Shown here: one piece after another, positions 24,514-33,778 of the stretch | Layout: each line of letters begins with the position of its first letter | How positions within the stretch are numbered: position 1 is the first letter of the stretch | Origin: DASTCZ01 sp035308165 | GTDB taxonomy: Bacteria; Acidobacteriota; Terriglobia; Acidiferrales; UBA7541 | Length of the DNA: 64,000 nucleotides | Reading direction: 5' to 3' | NCBI GenBank assembly: GCA_035308165.1 | Contig: DATGHC010000010.1 | Location: 62,001-126,000 of the forward strand | Made by a program: the position numbers and the translations under genes | Notes under the pieces: model-generated | What the model was told of the DNA's origin: nothing | Database searches by the model: none | The model's input: only the letters and a program-made list of their open reading frames with translations

Positions 24514-25299
24514 TTATTGATTATGTTCCGCGGAAGGCTGCTTGGCGGAGGCTGGCGGCTGCGTTGGGGCGGAAATCAGAGACGCCAGTTCCGGGTCGCC
24601 GGTAAGGCGGGCCGGGAAAGCGCGCACGTACCTTGCGAGATGCGAATACAGCAGGGCGTGATAATTGAACGCCCTCATTTCTTCCACGGCCTGGTCCGGC
24701 GTCCAATGGTCTATCACCAAACGGTACAGAGCGATCATCAATCCGGTACGATCGGAACCGAATTCACAATGGACGAAGATTTTTTTCCCGAGATTTTCGC
24801 GCAACAGTGAGAAGAAAGAGATGACCTCATCGCGACGGGGATCGTGCCATGAACTCCATGGCAGGCTGACGAAGCGCATCCCCAGCGATTCCACATGGCT
24901 TTGCTCAGTTTGTATTTCATCATTCTCATTGCGGAAATCCAACACGATCTCGATGCCAAGCTTTTTCAGCTCTGTGTAGCCTTCGCGTTTGGGCTGCGCG
25001 CCGCGGCAGAGCGCGGGTGTTATCCACGCGGAGTTGGGAAGACTTGCAATCGTGAGCTTTACTGCGGAAGCTCCCTCGGGCCCAGCTGTCTCTTGTGAAT
25101 TGGCAGAGACGGGTGCGCGCGGGGCGGATAAAAGCGTCGTGGAAAGGAGTAACGTGACAACAAAAATTACAAAAATGGCAGCGATCAGCCACCCTGCGAA
25201 CCGGAAGGCCGCTGAATGAAACCAAAATGAGCGCGAAAATATGCTGGAAATCACAGCGAACCTTGAAATGATGGTAAGCGCGCGGCATTTTAGAGTCAA
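24514..25299 (-). CDS. membrane-anchored dual-specificity/tyrosine phosphatase-like protein
   Basis: Protein of 261 residues with one membrane helix (residues ~36-56) and a C-terminal phosphatase domain. The active-site loop HCEFGSDRTG (177-186) matches HCx5R, with Cys178 the nucleophile and Arg184 binding phosphate; an upstream DFRNENDE and the Asp in SSWHDPRRDE could supply the general acid. This is the DSP/protein tyrosine phosphatase fold found in bacteria; substrates could be phosphotyrosine proteins or phosphoinositides. The start could be any of several codons before the helix. It converges with the MacB pair. Confidence 0.85.
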   Translation of the reverse strand: MTLKCRALTIISRFAVISSIFSRSFWFHSAAFRFAGWLIAAIFVIFVVTLLLSTTLLSAPRAPVSANSQETAGPEGASAVKLTIASLPNSAWITPALCRGAQPKREGYTELKKLGIEIVLDFRNENDEIQTEQSHVESLGMRFVSLPWSSWHDPRRDEVISFFSLLRENLGKKIFVHCEFGSDRTGLMIALYRLVIDHWTPDQAVEEMRAFNYHALLYSHLARYVRAFPARLTGDPELASLISAPTQPPASAKQPSAEHNQ

Positions 25300-25417
25300 T
25301 CGGAGGGATAGAAAATGTGTTTAGTGGCCGTTGGTGCCTATTTGGAACAGCACCACTACAAATAGACAGGTGTTGTCTGATAGGCCTAACATTTAGTGAT
25401 TTTTTTGCGATTCCCTC

Positions 25418-25446
25418 TTGACATCTTTTCCGCAGAGATTGATACT
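25418..25446 (+). promoter_or_regulatory. strong sigma-70 promoter of nrdJ
   Basis: TTGACA (25418-25423) and GATACT (25441-25446) are separated by exactly 17 nt and preceded by a T-rich stretch (25400-25406). Transcription should start near 25453, about 355 nt before the nrdJ start codon. Confidence 0.75.
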
Positions 25447-25452
25447 GCCCCC

Positions 25453-25807
25453 CCAGATTAGGGGGACCGTGGAGCAGTGCAGGAACGCTGACACCTACGC
25501 TCCTGCAAGACGAAGCGACACGCAGCCTGCCCGGCAAAAAACGGAAACATACGACGGGTGAAATTTCCCGGCGCCGGTTCACCCAGCTTCCGGCCCGGCG
25601 TCGAAAGCGATTCCGGCCCTTTTAAAATCCCCGGGAATCGCAAGGGGCGAGGTTTTCGCTTTTTGTTTTTGCAGGGGCCTCTATGGCTCCCGAAATCGAG
25701 TGGCGCCTGCCCGGAGAAGCAGGAGCTGCGCCCCAGCCGCTGGGCGGGGGTACAATAGGGGGGACCGCGACCCGCGCGGATTCACCCCAAATGCGCGGAG
25801 GCGGATG
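25453..25807 (+). promoter_or_regulatory. long structured 5' leader of nrdJ, candidate riboregulator
   Basis: The leader has several hairpins: GCAGGA (25479-25484) with TCCTGC (25500-25505), GGGTGAA (25556-25562) with TTCACCC (25578-25584), and GCGATTCC (25607-25614) with GGAATCGC (25634-25641). The last is followed by a small GCGA/TCGC hairpin and TTTTTGTTTTT at 25660-25670, which looks like an intrinsic terminator well ahead of the coding region. Class II reductases depend on adenosylcobalamin and are often under riboswitch control; a separate nrdJ RNA motif has also been described. I do not see the canonical B12-box, so the class is unassigned. Confidence 0.5.
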
Positions 25808-28630
25808 ATGGCGGAAGTCAGGATGGCAATCAACAAAGAAACGTTGCAAACGGCGGCCCGGAATGTTCCCGTCACCGGTGCGAAGCGAGGGCTGGATTTC
25901 GCCCGTTATTTTACGGAGGGGAGAATCTCGCCCTTTGATGCGGTCGAATGGGAGTCCAGGACCGCGCTGATCGGAAATGAGAAGGGCCAGGTAATTTTCC
26001 GTCAGGAGAATGTGGAGGTGCCAAAGCCGTGGTCGCAGACGGCGACCAACATCGTGGCCTCGAAATATTTTCACGGCAAGCCGAACTCGCCGGAGCGCGA
26101 AAGCTCCGTGCGCCAATTGATCGGGCGCGTGGTGGATACGATTGTGGGCTGGGGAGAAAAGGGCGGGTATTTCGCATCGGACGCATCGCGAGACGCTTTC
26201 CGCGACGAATTGGCTCACCTGCTTGTGGAGCAGAAGATGGCCTTCAATTCACCGGTGTGGTTTAACGTGGGCGTGCAGGCCAAGCCGCAATGCTCGGCGT
26301 GCTTCATCAACTCCATTCAGGATGATATGGGCGCCATCATGGGATTGGCGAAAACCGAGGGAATGCTTTTCAAGTGGGGCTCGGGAACAGGGACGAATTT
26401 TTCGGCGCTGCGCGGCAGCCGCGAAACGCTTTCGGGCGGCGGAATCGCCAGCGGCCCAGTCAGTTTCATGAAGGGTTTTGATGCCTTCGCGGGCGTCATC
26501 AAGAGCGGCGGGAAAACGCGCCGGGCCGCGAAGATGGTCATCTTGAACATGGATCACCCCGACATCGTGGAGTTCATCGAGTGCAAGATGAAGGAAGAGC
26601 GGAAGGCCCAGGTGCTTATCCAGCAGGGCTACGATCCGGGGATTGACGGGGAGGCCTACTCCTCGGTTTTCTTCCAGAATGCCAACCACTCCATCCGCGT
26701 CACCGATGAATTCATGCGCGCCGTCGAGGAAGATAAAGACTGGTGGACGCGCAACGTTACCGACGGCTCTCCCGCGGGACAATATCGTGCACGACACCTG
26801 TTAAGCCTGGCCGCCGATTCGGCCTGGCACTGCGGCGATCCGGGCATGCAATACGATTCTACGATCAACCGATGGCACACAAGCAGCAAGACGGGGCGAA
26901 TCAACGCATCAAACCCCTGCTCGGAGTACATGTTCCTGGACGACACCGCCTGCAACCTGGCTTCACTGAACCTGATGAAATTTATGGGGAATTCCGGGCA
27001 ATTTGATGAGGACGGATTCCGCCATGCAGTGGACGTGACCATCACGGCGCAGGAAATCCTGGTAGACAATGCCAGCTATCCGACGGAGAGAATCGCGCAG
27101 AACTCGCACGATTTCCGGCCCCTGGGATTGGGCTACGCAAACCTCGGCGCCCTGCTGATGTCGTTAGCGCTGCCGTACGATTCCGAAGCCGGGCGTGACA
27201 TGTGCGGGGCGGTGACGGCCCTGATGACCGGCGAGGCTTACGCGCAGTCGGCGCGGATTGCCGAGCGGCTGGGCGCGTTCGAAGGCTACGAAAAAAACCG
27301 CGAGCCGATGCTCAACGTGATCCGGTTGCACCGCGATTCGCTGCGGCCCATCAAGCCGGAAAATGTACAGCCAACACTGCTGAGGGCCGCGCAGCAGGCC
27401 TGGGACGACGCTCTGGAACTGGGAGAAAAGCATGGCTACCGCAATTCGCAAGTGAGCGTGTTGGCGCCCACGGGCACCATCGGCTTCATGATGGATTGCG
27501 ACACTACCGGCATTGAACCCGATCTGGCGTTGGTGAAATTCAAGAAGCTAGTGGGCGGCGGTGTGATCACCATCGTGAATAACACCGTGCCTGGCGCGTT
27601 GATTCACCTGGGCTACACTCCGGAAGAGACCGAAAAAATCGTGGCGTTTGTGGATAAGACCGGCTCCATCGAGGGCGCGCCGGCATTGAAGCCTGAGCAC
27701 CTTCCGGTGTTTGATTGCTCCCTTGCGCCGGCGGGCGGGGGACGCTCCATTACCTGGACGGGACATGTGGGAATGATGGCTGCCGCGCAGCCGTTCCTTT
27801 CGGGCGCCATCAGTAAGACAATCAATATGCCCGAAGAATCCACGGTGGAAGATGTGATGGATGCATACATTAAATCGTGGAAGCTGGGGCTGAAGGCCGT
27901 GGCCATTTACCGCGACAACTCGAAGGGGAGCCAGCCCCTTTCCGCTTCCGGCGCGAAGAAAGAAGAGCCGGGCAAGGTGTCTGAGCCCGCTTTGCTGATT
28001 GAGCCGCAACAACAGGAGCTGTTCACCAACGCTCAACGGAAAAAACTGCCCGACGAGCGCAAATCGATCACCCACAAGTTTTGGATCAATGGGCATGAGG
28101 GCTACATCACCGTGGGGATGTACGACGACGGCAACCCCGGCGAAGTCTTCATCAAAATGGCCAAGGAAGGCTCCACGCTTTCCGGGGTGATGGACGGCTT
28201 CGCGCTGGCCATGAGCATCGGCTTGCAATACGGCGTGCCTCTGCGCGCGCTGGTAGACAAACTGATCAACACGCGCTTTGAGCCATCCGGATTCACGCAC
28301 ACGCAGGAGATTCGCATCGCGTCATCGGTGCTCGATTACATCGCGCGCTGGCTGGGCGGGAAATTCATCTCCACGGATTATTTGAAGTTGGGCGAGATGA
28401 CCGGCGGAGATGTGATGGCCGCGCCGTCGCTTTCCGCAAACGGCGCAGCGGTGAACGATCCTCCGGCGCCGGCCGCTGCTTCCAACCCGGCATCCAACTC
28501 GCGCGCAAACTTCACGGCGCGCACGATGATGGCCAGCGCACCCACATGCAGCAATTGCGGCATGCTGATGACGCCCAACGGCAGTTGCTACAAGTGCAGC
28601 AATTGCGGTGGCACCAGCGGCTGCAGTTGA
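25808..28630 (+). CDS. nrdJ: adenosylcobalamin-dependent ribonucleotide reductase (class II)
   Basis: Vitamin B12-dependent ribonucleoside reductase of 940 residues; makes deoxyribonucleotides without oxygen dependence. Visible: the first redox Cys region KPQCSACFINS, substrate-loop GSGTGTNFSALRG, the NPCSE catalytic motif (Asn369, Cys371, Glu373), the DTACNLASLNL segment, and PTGTIGFMMDCDTTGIEP. The C-terminus is a Cys-rich tail (CSNCGMLMTPNGSCYKCSNCG, ending in GCS) combining a zinc ribbon with the redox-active terminal cysteines. Start: GGAGG at 25797-25801 is six bases before the ATG at 25808; the ATG at 25805 is too close, and upstream GTG at 25700 lies in the leader. No class I or III reductase or NrdR is in the window. 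Confidence 0.96.
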   Translation: MAEVRMAINKETLQTAARNVPVTGAKRGLDFARYFTEGRISPFDAVEWESRTALIGNEKGQVIFRQENVEVPKPWSQTATNIVASKYFHGKPNSPERESSVRQLIGRVVDTIVGWGEKGGYFASDASRDAFRDELAHLLVEQKMAFNSPVWFNVGVQAKPQCSACFINSIQDDMGAIMGLAKTEGMLFKWGSGTGTNFSALRGSRETLSGGGIASGPVSFMKGFDAFAGVIKSGGKTRRAAKMVILNMDHPDIVEFIECKMKEERKAQVLIQQGYDPGIDGEAYSSVFFQNANHSIRVTDEFMRAVEEDKDWWTRNVTDGSPAGQYRARHLLSLAADSAWHCGDPGMQYDSTINRWHTSSKTGRINASNPCSEYMFLDDTACNLASLNLMKFMGNSGQFDEDGFRHAVDVTITAQEILVDNASYPTERIAQNSHDFRPLGLGYANLGALLMSLALPYDSEAGRDMCGAVTALMTGEAYAQSARIAERLGAFEGYEKNREPMLNVIRLHRDSLRPIKPENVQPTLLRAAQQAWDDALELGEKHGYRNSQVSVLAPTGTIGFMMDCDTTGIEPDLALVKFKKLVGGGVITIVNNTVPGALIHLGYTPEETEKIVAFVDKTGSIEGAPALKPEHLPVFDCSLAPAGGGRSITWTGHVGMMAAAQPFLSGAISKTINMPEESTVEDVMDAYIKSWKLGLKAVAIYRDNSKGSQPLSASGAKKEEPGKVSEPALLIEPQQQELFTNAQRKKLPDERKSITHKFWINGHEGYITVGMYDDGNPGEVFIKMAKEGSTLSGVMDGFALAMSIGLQYGVPLRALVDKLINTRFEPSGFTHTQEIRIASSVLDYIARWLGGKFISTDYLKLGEMTGGDVMAAPSLSANGAAVNDPPAPAAASNPASNSRANFTARTMMASAPTCSNCGMLMTPNGSCYKCSNCGGTSGCS

Positions 28631-28689
28631 GGCCGAGCGAGAAAGACAAGTTTTCCGGTTAATTGAGGGAATGGTCTTCAGAAAAATCA

Positions 28690-28716
28690 AAAGGGGATCC
28701 GGTATGGATCCCCTTT
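28690..28716. terminator. terminator downstream of nrdJ, possibly bidirectional
   Basis: An 11-bp perfect stem (28690-28700 with 28706-28716) encloses a five-base loop. On the plus strand it ends in TTT; on the minus strand it is followed by TTTTGATTTTT, so it could also stop transcripts coming from glmM. The rest of 28631-28985 shows nothing recognisable. Confidence 0.7.
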
Positions 28717-28985
28717 CGTAACACCCCTTTAGGACCTACCGAGCAGTGCGCTCAATGGCCTACCCCGGGAAGTAAAATCTCTGAAATATACATGTGCAAA
28801 TGCCTTGCCAGAACGTGAGCGACCTGTGGAAATCTTCTAAATTATTGATTCCAAGGAAGATGTCTTTATAGAATTAGAAACGGGAAGAAGAGGGAGGCAG
28901 CTGTAATACTGTTTTTCACATAGAGAAGTAGGGAATCTATGGTCTCGCGGATACTGGGTTCTTAAGGTGAGTCTCGCTGGGAGTT

Positions 28986-30329
28986 CTAGACCCCCAAGGC
29001 AGCCTGGATCGCAGAAGCCACGGAAGCGGCGTACCGCTCCACGTCTTCGGCGTGCTCAGCCTCCACCATGACGCGAGCCTTGGGTTCAGTTCCCGAATAG
29101 CGAAGTACGATTCGGCCAGAGTCACCCAGCGCAGAGGTGGCTTCCTTCAACGCGCGAGCAACTTCAGGAAGCGATTCGAGCGGCGGTTTGCTGCGAACTT
29201 TCACATTGAGGATCGTTTGCGGATAAACTTTAAGCCCGCTGACCAGCTGGCTGAGCGGGCCTCGCAAGGCAACGAGGCTGGCAATCTTCACCGCAGTAAG
29301 CAGGCCATCGCCGGTGGTGGCATCATCCAGGAAAATAATGTGGCCGGACTGTTCGCCGCCCAGGTTGCACCCGCCACGAATCATTTCCTCGAGCACATAG
29401 CGGTCGCCGACATCAGTGCGGACTAGGGTTATGCCCTCCGCTGCCAGGACGCGTTCCAGGCCCAGATTCGCCATGGTCGTACCGACCACTCGCCCGCACT
29501 TGAGCTTGCCCGTGGATTTCAAATAGCGCGCCGCGGCAAGCAAAATGCCGTCGCCATCCACCAACTTGCCGGAGGCGCAGACGAAAAGTGCGCGGTCCGC
29601 GTCGCCATCAAAAGCCACGCCCAGAGCGGCTTTTTCATCAACCACGCGCTTTTGGAGTGATTCCGGATGGAGCGAGCCGCAATTCTTGTTGATATTGCGC
29701 CCGTCTGGAGAATCGTTGATGGCGGTAACACTCGCGCCCAACGATTGAAATAGTTGCGGGCCGAGCGTGGAAGCCGCGCCATTCGCACAATCCAGCACGA
29801 TCTTCATACCCTTCAAACTTGCGCCTGGCAGGGCGCGGCCTCGCAGGAACTCGAGATACGCTTCATCGAGAGTGGCGTCCTCTTTGAGCCAGAGCGCTTC
29901 GGCAGGCTCCAATTTGCCATTGAGGATTTCGCCTTCGAGCTGTTCCTCGATTTCATCGGGAAACTTCATGCCCTTCGAGGAGAAAAGCTTTACGCCGTTA
30001 TCGTGGTAAGGATTGTGCGACGCGGAAATAACGATCCCCGCCGAGAATTTTTTCTGGCGGACCAGGCAGGCGATGCCGGGCGTGGTAATCACTCCGGCGG
30101 AAGCAGCGGATACACCGGACGCGGCCAGGCCCGCGGCAATTTCACCCGCGATGTGCGGGCCGGATTCGCGCGTATCCATTCCGATCAGGACAGCGCCGGG
30201 CGCGGCGCCATTTCCGCCGCGAAGATAGCCGCCCAGCGAGCGCCCCGCGCGGAACAGAGTGGCGTCGTCCAGCGGGAATACGCCGGGGACACCTCGGATA
30301 CCATCAGTACCGAAAAGTTTCTTGGCCAT
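28986..30329 (-). CDS. glmM: phosphoglucosamine mutase
   Basis: Enzyme of 447 residues converting glucosamine-6-phosphate to glucosamine-1-phosphate for UDP-GlcNAc, peptidoglycan and LPS synthesis. Seen: N-terminal KLFGTDGIRGVPG, the phosphoserine loop ISASHNPYHDNGVK with the catalytic Ser at residue 104, the metal loop FDGDADRALF, the sugar-binding GGEQSGHIIF and the phosphate-binding RYSGTEPKARVMVE near the C-terminus. Full length. It is transcribed alone; neighbours are unrelated. Confidence 0.97.
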   Translation of the reverse strand: MAKKLFGTDGIRGVPGVFPLDDATLFRAGRSLGGYLRGGNGAAPGAVLIGMDTRESGPHIAGEIAAGLAASGVSAASAGVITTPGIACLVRQKKFSAGIVISASHNPYHDNGVKLFSSKGMKFPDEIEEQLEGEILNGKLEPAEALWLKEDATLDEAYLEFLRGRALPGASLKGMKIVLDCANGAASTLGPQLFQSLGASVTAINDSPDGRNINKNCGSLHPESLQKRVVDEKAALGVAFDGDADRALFVCASGKLVDGDGILLAAARYLKSTGKLKCGRVVGTTMANLGLERVLAAEGITLVRTDVGDRYVLEEMIRGGCNLGGEQSGHIIFLDDATTGDGLLTAVKIASLVALRGPLSQLVSGLKVYPQTILNVKVRSKPPLESLPEVARALKEATSALGDSGRIVLRYSGTEPKARVMVEAEHAEDVERYAASVASAIQAALGV

Positions 30330-30566
30330 TCAGAGCTGGGCCCCTTATCTCCGAGAAGTAAGCAAGTCTAGCACACGCGCTAATGGACAAAAGTGAACGT
30401 ACCCGGGGCGCGTGCCTACAATGAAACTGTACCTTGGCACAGACCCGGGATTGCCCTCTCAGGGTAATCCTTCCACTACAAATTTTTCAAACTGGCTCCG
30501 AGCAGGCGATGCTTATGGTAAGTTTGTTGCCTAACCCCCTCAGTCAGGAAGCTTAAGGATGGATTT

Positions 30567-31682
30567 GTGGCCGACGATTTGAGTGAATCATTGGCGGAGC
30601 AACAGTCCAAATCGTATACTCCGCCGCAGGAGTTCGCAGTCCACGCCACGCGCAGCACTCCCAGCCAGCGCATTCTGGCCGCGGGCGTGCTCATTGCCTT
30701 TTGCATCTGGGCCTCCAGTGTGATCATGACCTTGTTGTTTGCCGTGCTCGCCGCGTATTTTTTGGACCCGCCGGTAAGCTTGCTGGAACGGATGCGTGTG
30801 CCGCGTGCGCTGGGTGCGCTGATTGTGTTGTTGTTGGCCAGTTCATTGGTGGGCGGTACAGGATACCTTCTCTACGACCGGGTGGATTCCTTTTCAAAGG
30901 ACTGGCCGCGCTATAGCAAGGTGCTGCGTGACGCCGCCACGGAAGTTGACAAGAGCATGCAGAAGCTGGAGTCGCGCTTCTCGGAAATCACGCCCGTCGA
31001 GACGAAGAACACACGGACCGTTTCCGTGGAGGAGCCGCGGCCGCTTCGCGCGTTCCTGATTGAAGGATTGGGTTCTTTTTATTCCATCCTGCTGCTGATC
31101 ACCTTTGTCCCATTCCTGGTTTTTTTCATGCTGGCGGCCAAACGGCAAATCTGGCACGTGACGCTGGAGCTGTTCCCGCTGGGCCACCGCGGGCGAGCCA
31201 AGAACATCCTGGACGAAATGAGCCGGATGTTGCGTGGCTATGTTGCAGGCAATGCGCTGGTGGCAGTCATCATGATCCTGGCAAGCTACGTTTTCTTCTC
31301 CTACATGGGGCTCGACTACCCGTTTCTGACCGGATTGGTGTCCGGACTGCTGAACATGGTGCCCTACATAGGGTTGGTATTGTCGTGGGCCCCGCCCATA
31401 TTGATTGGTATTACCAAGTGGAAAGTCCTGGCGCCTTATTTGGAAGTCGCCGGAACACTTACCGCGCTGCACATCATTTCCATGAACGTGCTGATCCCCG
31501 CCATTATTGGGCGGACTGTCCGCTTGAACGCGGTGGCGTTGACCGTAGGTCTCCTGTTTTGGGGATGGGCCTGGGGCGCCGTGGGATTTATTCTGGCGAT
31601 ACCCATCATCGCCACGGCGAAAGTCGTTTGCGACAACGTGGAGGGATGGGAACCCGTGGGCCGCTGGCTAGGATCGTCGTAG
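30567..31682 (+). CDS. AI-2E family transporter
   Basis: Integral membrane protein of 371 residues with about eight helices, belonging to the AI-2 exporter/PerM family (AI-2E). The region ILLLITFVPFLVFFMLAAKRQIWHV and the C-terminal half (EMSRMLRGYVAGNALVAVIMILASYVFFSYMGLDYPFLTGLVSGLLNMVPYIG) are typical, as is the final NAVALTVGLLFWGWAWGAVGFILAIPI. Substrates in the family range from autoinducer-2 to sodium/proton exchange, so none is assigned. It starts at GTG 30567 after AAGGATGG; the ATG at 30559 is out of frame and soon stops. Confidence 0.9.
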   Translation: MADDLSESLAEQQSKSYTPPQEFAVHATRSTPSQRILAAGVLIAFCIWASSVIMTLLFAVLAAYFLDPPVSLLERMRVPRALGALIVLLLASSLVGGTGYLLYDRVDSFSKDWPRYSKVLRDAATEVDKSMQKLESRFSEITPVETKNTRTVSVEEPRPLRAFLIEGLGSFYSILLLITFVPFLVFFMLAAKRQIWHVTLELFPLGHRGRAKNILDEMSRMLRGYVAGNALVAVIMILASYVFFSYMGLDYPFLTGLVSGLLNMVPYIGLVLSWAPPILIGITKWKVLAPYLEVAGTLTALHIISMNVLIPAIIGRTVRLNAVALTVGLLFWGWAWGAVGFILAIPIIATAKVVCDNVEGWEPVGRWLGSS

Positions 31683-31709
31683 GCAGCTGCGATTTTTCGG
31701 TTGATTCAT

Positions 31710-33104
31710 CTACGGCGCGCGAAACACATACTTTTCCTGCTTGACGAACGGCAGGCTCTGCCAAAAACCTCGTTCTTCCGCTAATCCTTTCGAGTTCAAA
31801 TGGCCGTGAATATCCAGGTGATGATTCAGGTGCATTGGATGAGATTTCGTGGAGCCCGCGGGCACATCGAAGACCATCAATCCACCAGGATTCAGCAGGG
31901 AAGACAGGAATGTAAGCTCGCCCGGCAGATCGGGCAGGTGTTCGAGAACATCAAACGAGAACACGGTGTCGAATCCTTCTTTTTCAGCGGCCGCGGCAAG
32001 ATCATCCTTGGAATGCAGGAACTGAACCACCAGGCCTTGCTGCTGGGCGCGCTGGCGGGCAAATTTCATAGTTAATCCATCCACATCAAAATAAGTCGCC
32101 CGGTGGCCGCGCCGCGCAAGCTCCAAAATGATTTCACCGTTTCCTGCTCCGTAATCAAGGCAAGCGCCCCGGCCGTATTTGAGCATGCGGAGATTGGAAA
32201 TGATGCGCTTGTATTCCAGGTTGTACCCGGAGATGGCGAACATATAGAGCTCGGAGTTGTCGCGATACCAACGGGCCATGCGCTCGCGATCGTTTTCCGG
32301 GATGTTCGCCGCCTGCCAATTCCGGGCCAATTCCTGATTGCTGTTGGACCACAATTGACGAACGCGTCCTGGGGAATATCCTGTGAAGACCATCAGCTCG
32401 AGCATCGCCGCAGCAATGTTTTTTTCGTTTTGGCGCTGGGCGCGATGAGCGAGGAAAGCTGTCCCCATCGCTGAAATGAAAAGCAGGCCCAAGCTGCTTA
32501 GCAGCATGCCGGCAGAAGCGGCTTGCAACAAGCCAGCCCAGAGAATCAGAGAGCCGCCGCAAATGAAGACAATCCCCATCCACGGCCAAACGTTTTTTTC
32601 GCAGATGACGATGGAAAGGTGAGCCGCCCCCGTGACCAATGCCACCCCAACCAATAAATTGATGTGTAGTGCCAGCAGCAGTGTGGAGAACAGCGCCAGG
32701 TCCGTGGCCCAGAAATAAGCGGGAAGAAATTGCCGCTGAACTGCGGCCTTGGCTAGAAAATTTGCCGCCGTCAGCAACGCAACTGCGGACAATGTGATGA
32801 TCACGCCATGCGTGCTGGGGCTGGAAATGATCCCCATCACCAATCCCGCTGCGATGAGCCTCCAGCGAATCTTGATCGCCCATCTCTGTCTTTTCTCCAG
32901 ATTGACATTCAAGTGCAGATAATCCGGCGAGTAGGAGAGTGAACCTGCCAGCGCCACGATCACCAGCCCAAAATTAACTGTGATCCGCCAGGAGTGTGGC
33001 GAGTCAACCGCCAGGCACACTCCTGCCAAAAAAAGCGCCAATGCGAACAACGCGGCCCACCATCGGCTGCGGTCCAGATAACGTTGTTGTTCCGCGTAAT
33101 TCAC
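31710..33104 (-). CDS. membrane protein fused to a class I SAM-dependent methyltransferase
   Basis: Protein of 464 residues in two parts. The N-terminal half (residues ~1-225) has about seven hydrophobic helices without a recognised family. After a connecting region, the C-terminal ~190 residues are a Rossmann methyltransferase: motif I LDYGAGNGEIILELA, the acidic end of strand 2 in TYFDVDG, FDTVFSFDVLEHLPDLPGEL (motif IV with the EHL seen in UbiE/COQ5-like and lipid/saccharide methyltransferases) and LLNPGGLMVFDVPAGS. The topology puts the enzyme next to the membrane, which suggests a lipid, quinone or lipid-linked sugar substrate. No partner genes indicate which. Confidence 0.85.
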   Translation of the reverse strand: MNYAEQQRYLDRSRWWAALFALALFLAGVCLAVDSPHSWRITVNFGLVIVALAGSLSYSPDYLHLNVNLEKRQRWAIKIRWRLIAAGLVMGIISSPSTHGVIITLSAVALLTAANFLAKAAVQRQFLPAYFWATDLALFSTLLLALHINLLVGVALVTGAAHLSIVICEKNVWPWMGIVFICGGSLILWAGLLQAASAGMLLSSLGLLFISAMGTAFLAHRAQRQNEKNIAAAMLELMVFTGYSPGRVRQLWSNSNQELARNWQAANIPENDRERMARWYRDNSELYMFAISGYNLEYKRIISNLRMLKYGRGACLDYGAGNGEIILELARRGHRATYFDVDGLTMKFARQRAQQQGLVVQFLHSKDDLAAAAEKEGFDTVFSFDVLEHLPDLPGELTFLSSLLNPGGLMVFDVPAGSTKSHPMHLNHHLDIHGHLNSKGLAEERGFWQSLPFVKQEKYVFRAP

Positions 33105-33201
33105 GAACCCCGCTGATTGCCTCTTGTGATTTGATGAGCCCTAACGAAATTCATTTGAAGAAATACTTATCACAGTTTGGCGTGAATTCCGTATGCGGCT
33201 G

Positions 33202-33690
33202 TCAGCGGCGTCCGGGTTGGCCGGATGGAAGAGTGCGGACGTAATGGATCAGGTTCCAGATCTGATCGCTGGTCTGGCTGTTGCCGAAGGCGGGCATACC
33301 GCTCAGGCGAATTCCATTGTGAATAATCACGTAGAGTTCGCGGTCGTTATACATTTGAACGTCGGCGGAGGCCAGCGACGGCGCGTGGGGGTAGAGCGAG
33401 GCGCCTAGCTTGGTGGGAGTGCGCCCGTCGTAACCGTGGCAGCCCGCGCAGGACGAGCCGTAACTCGTGTGTCCATCTTCAATGGTATCGGCGTTGGCCG
33501 GCGTTTCCGTGGGGAGCGATTCCAGGGCGGCGCGGGCCACCAGCCGGTGCTTGGCCTGCGTGGCCAAAAATACTTCCAACCGGCTGGGCTGGTCGAGCGC
33601 GCTGATGGTCATCCGATCGAACACAAACCATCCACCAGCGATCAGGACGATGATGATCAGTACAATAAGGAGCAGAAATTTTCGCAGCAT
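33202..33690 (-). CDS. membrane-anchored monohaem cytochrome c
   Basis: Protein of 162 residues. An N-terminal helix (residues ~4-24) anchors it or serves as signal peptide. The haem-binding site is CAGCH (81-85), with the likely axial Met at 132 in GIRLSGMPAFG, a class I cytochrome c arrangement; DQIWNLIHYVRTLPSG is the usual C-terminal helix. It may carry electrons in the periplasm. The start is the ATG at 33690 with GAGG about 11 bases upstream; the 15-residue extension at 33735 is unlike a signal sequence. No oxidase or reductase gene is adjacent. Confidence 0.9.
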   Translation of the reverse strand: MLRKFLLLIVLIIIVLIAGGWFVFDRMTISALDQPSRLEVFLATQAKHRLVARAALESLPTETPANADTIEDGHTSYGSSCAGCHGYDGRTPTKLGASLYPHAPSLASADVQMYNDRELYVIIHNGIRLSGMPAFGNSQTSDQIWNLIHYVRTLPSGQPGRR

Positions 33691-33778
33691 GTGATTGCAG
33701 CCTCGTAATTTGGATGCGGGTTTCGCCCAATTCATTCACAGGGACGCGATTCTATTTCCACGCACCAGAACGTACAAA

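Noticed and set aside
25453..25807. canonical cobalamin riboswitch before nrdJ
   Set aside because: The AGYCAGGAGACCTGCC box and the GCCACTG element are absent; reported instead as an unclassified leader.
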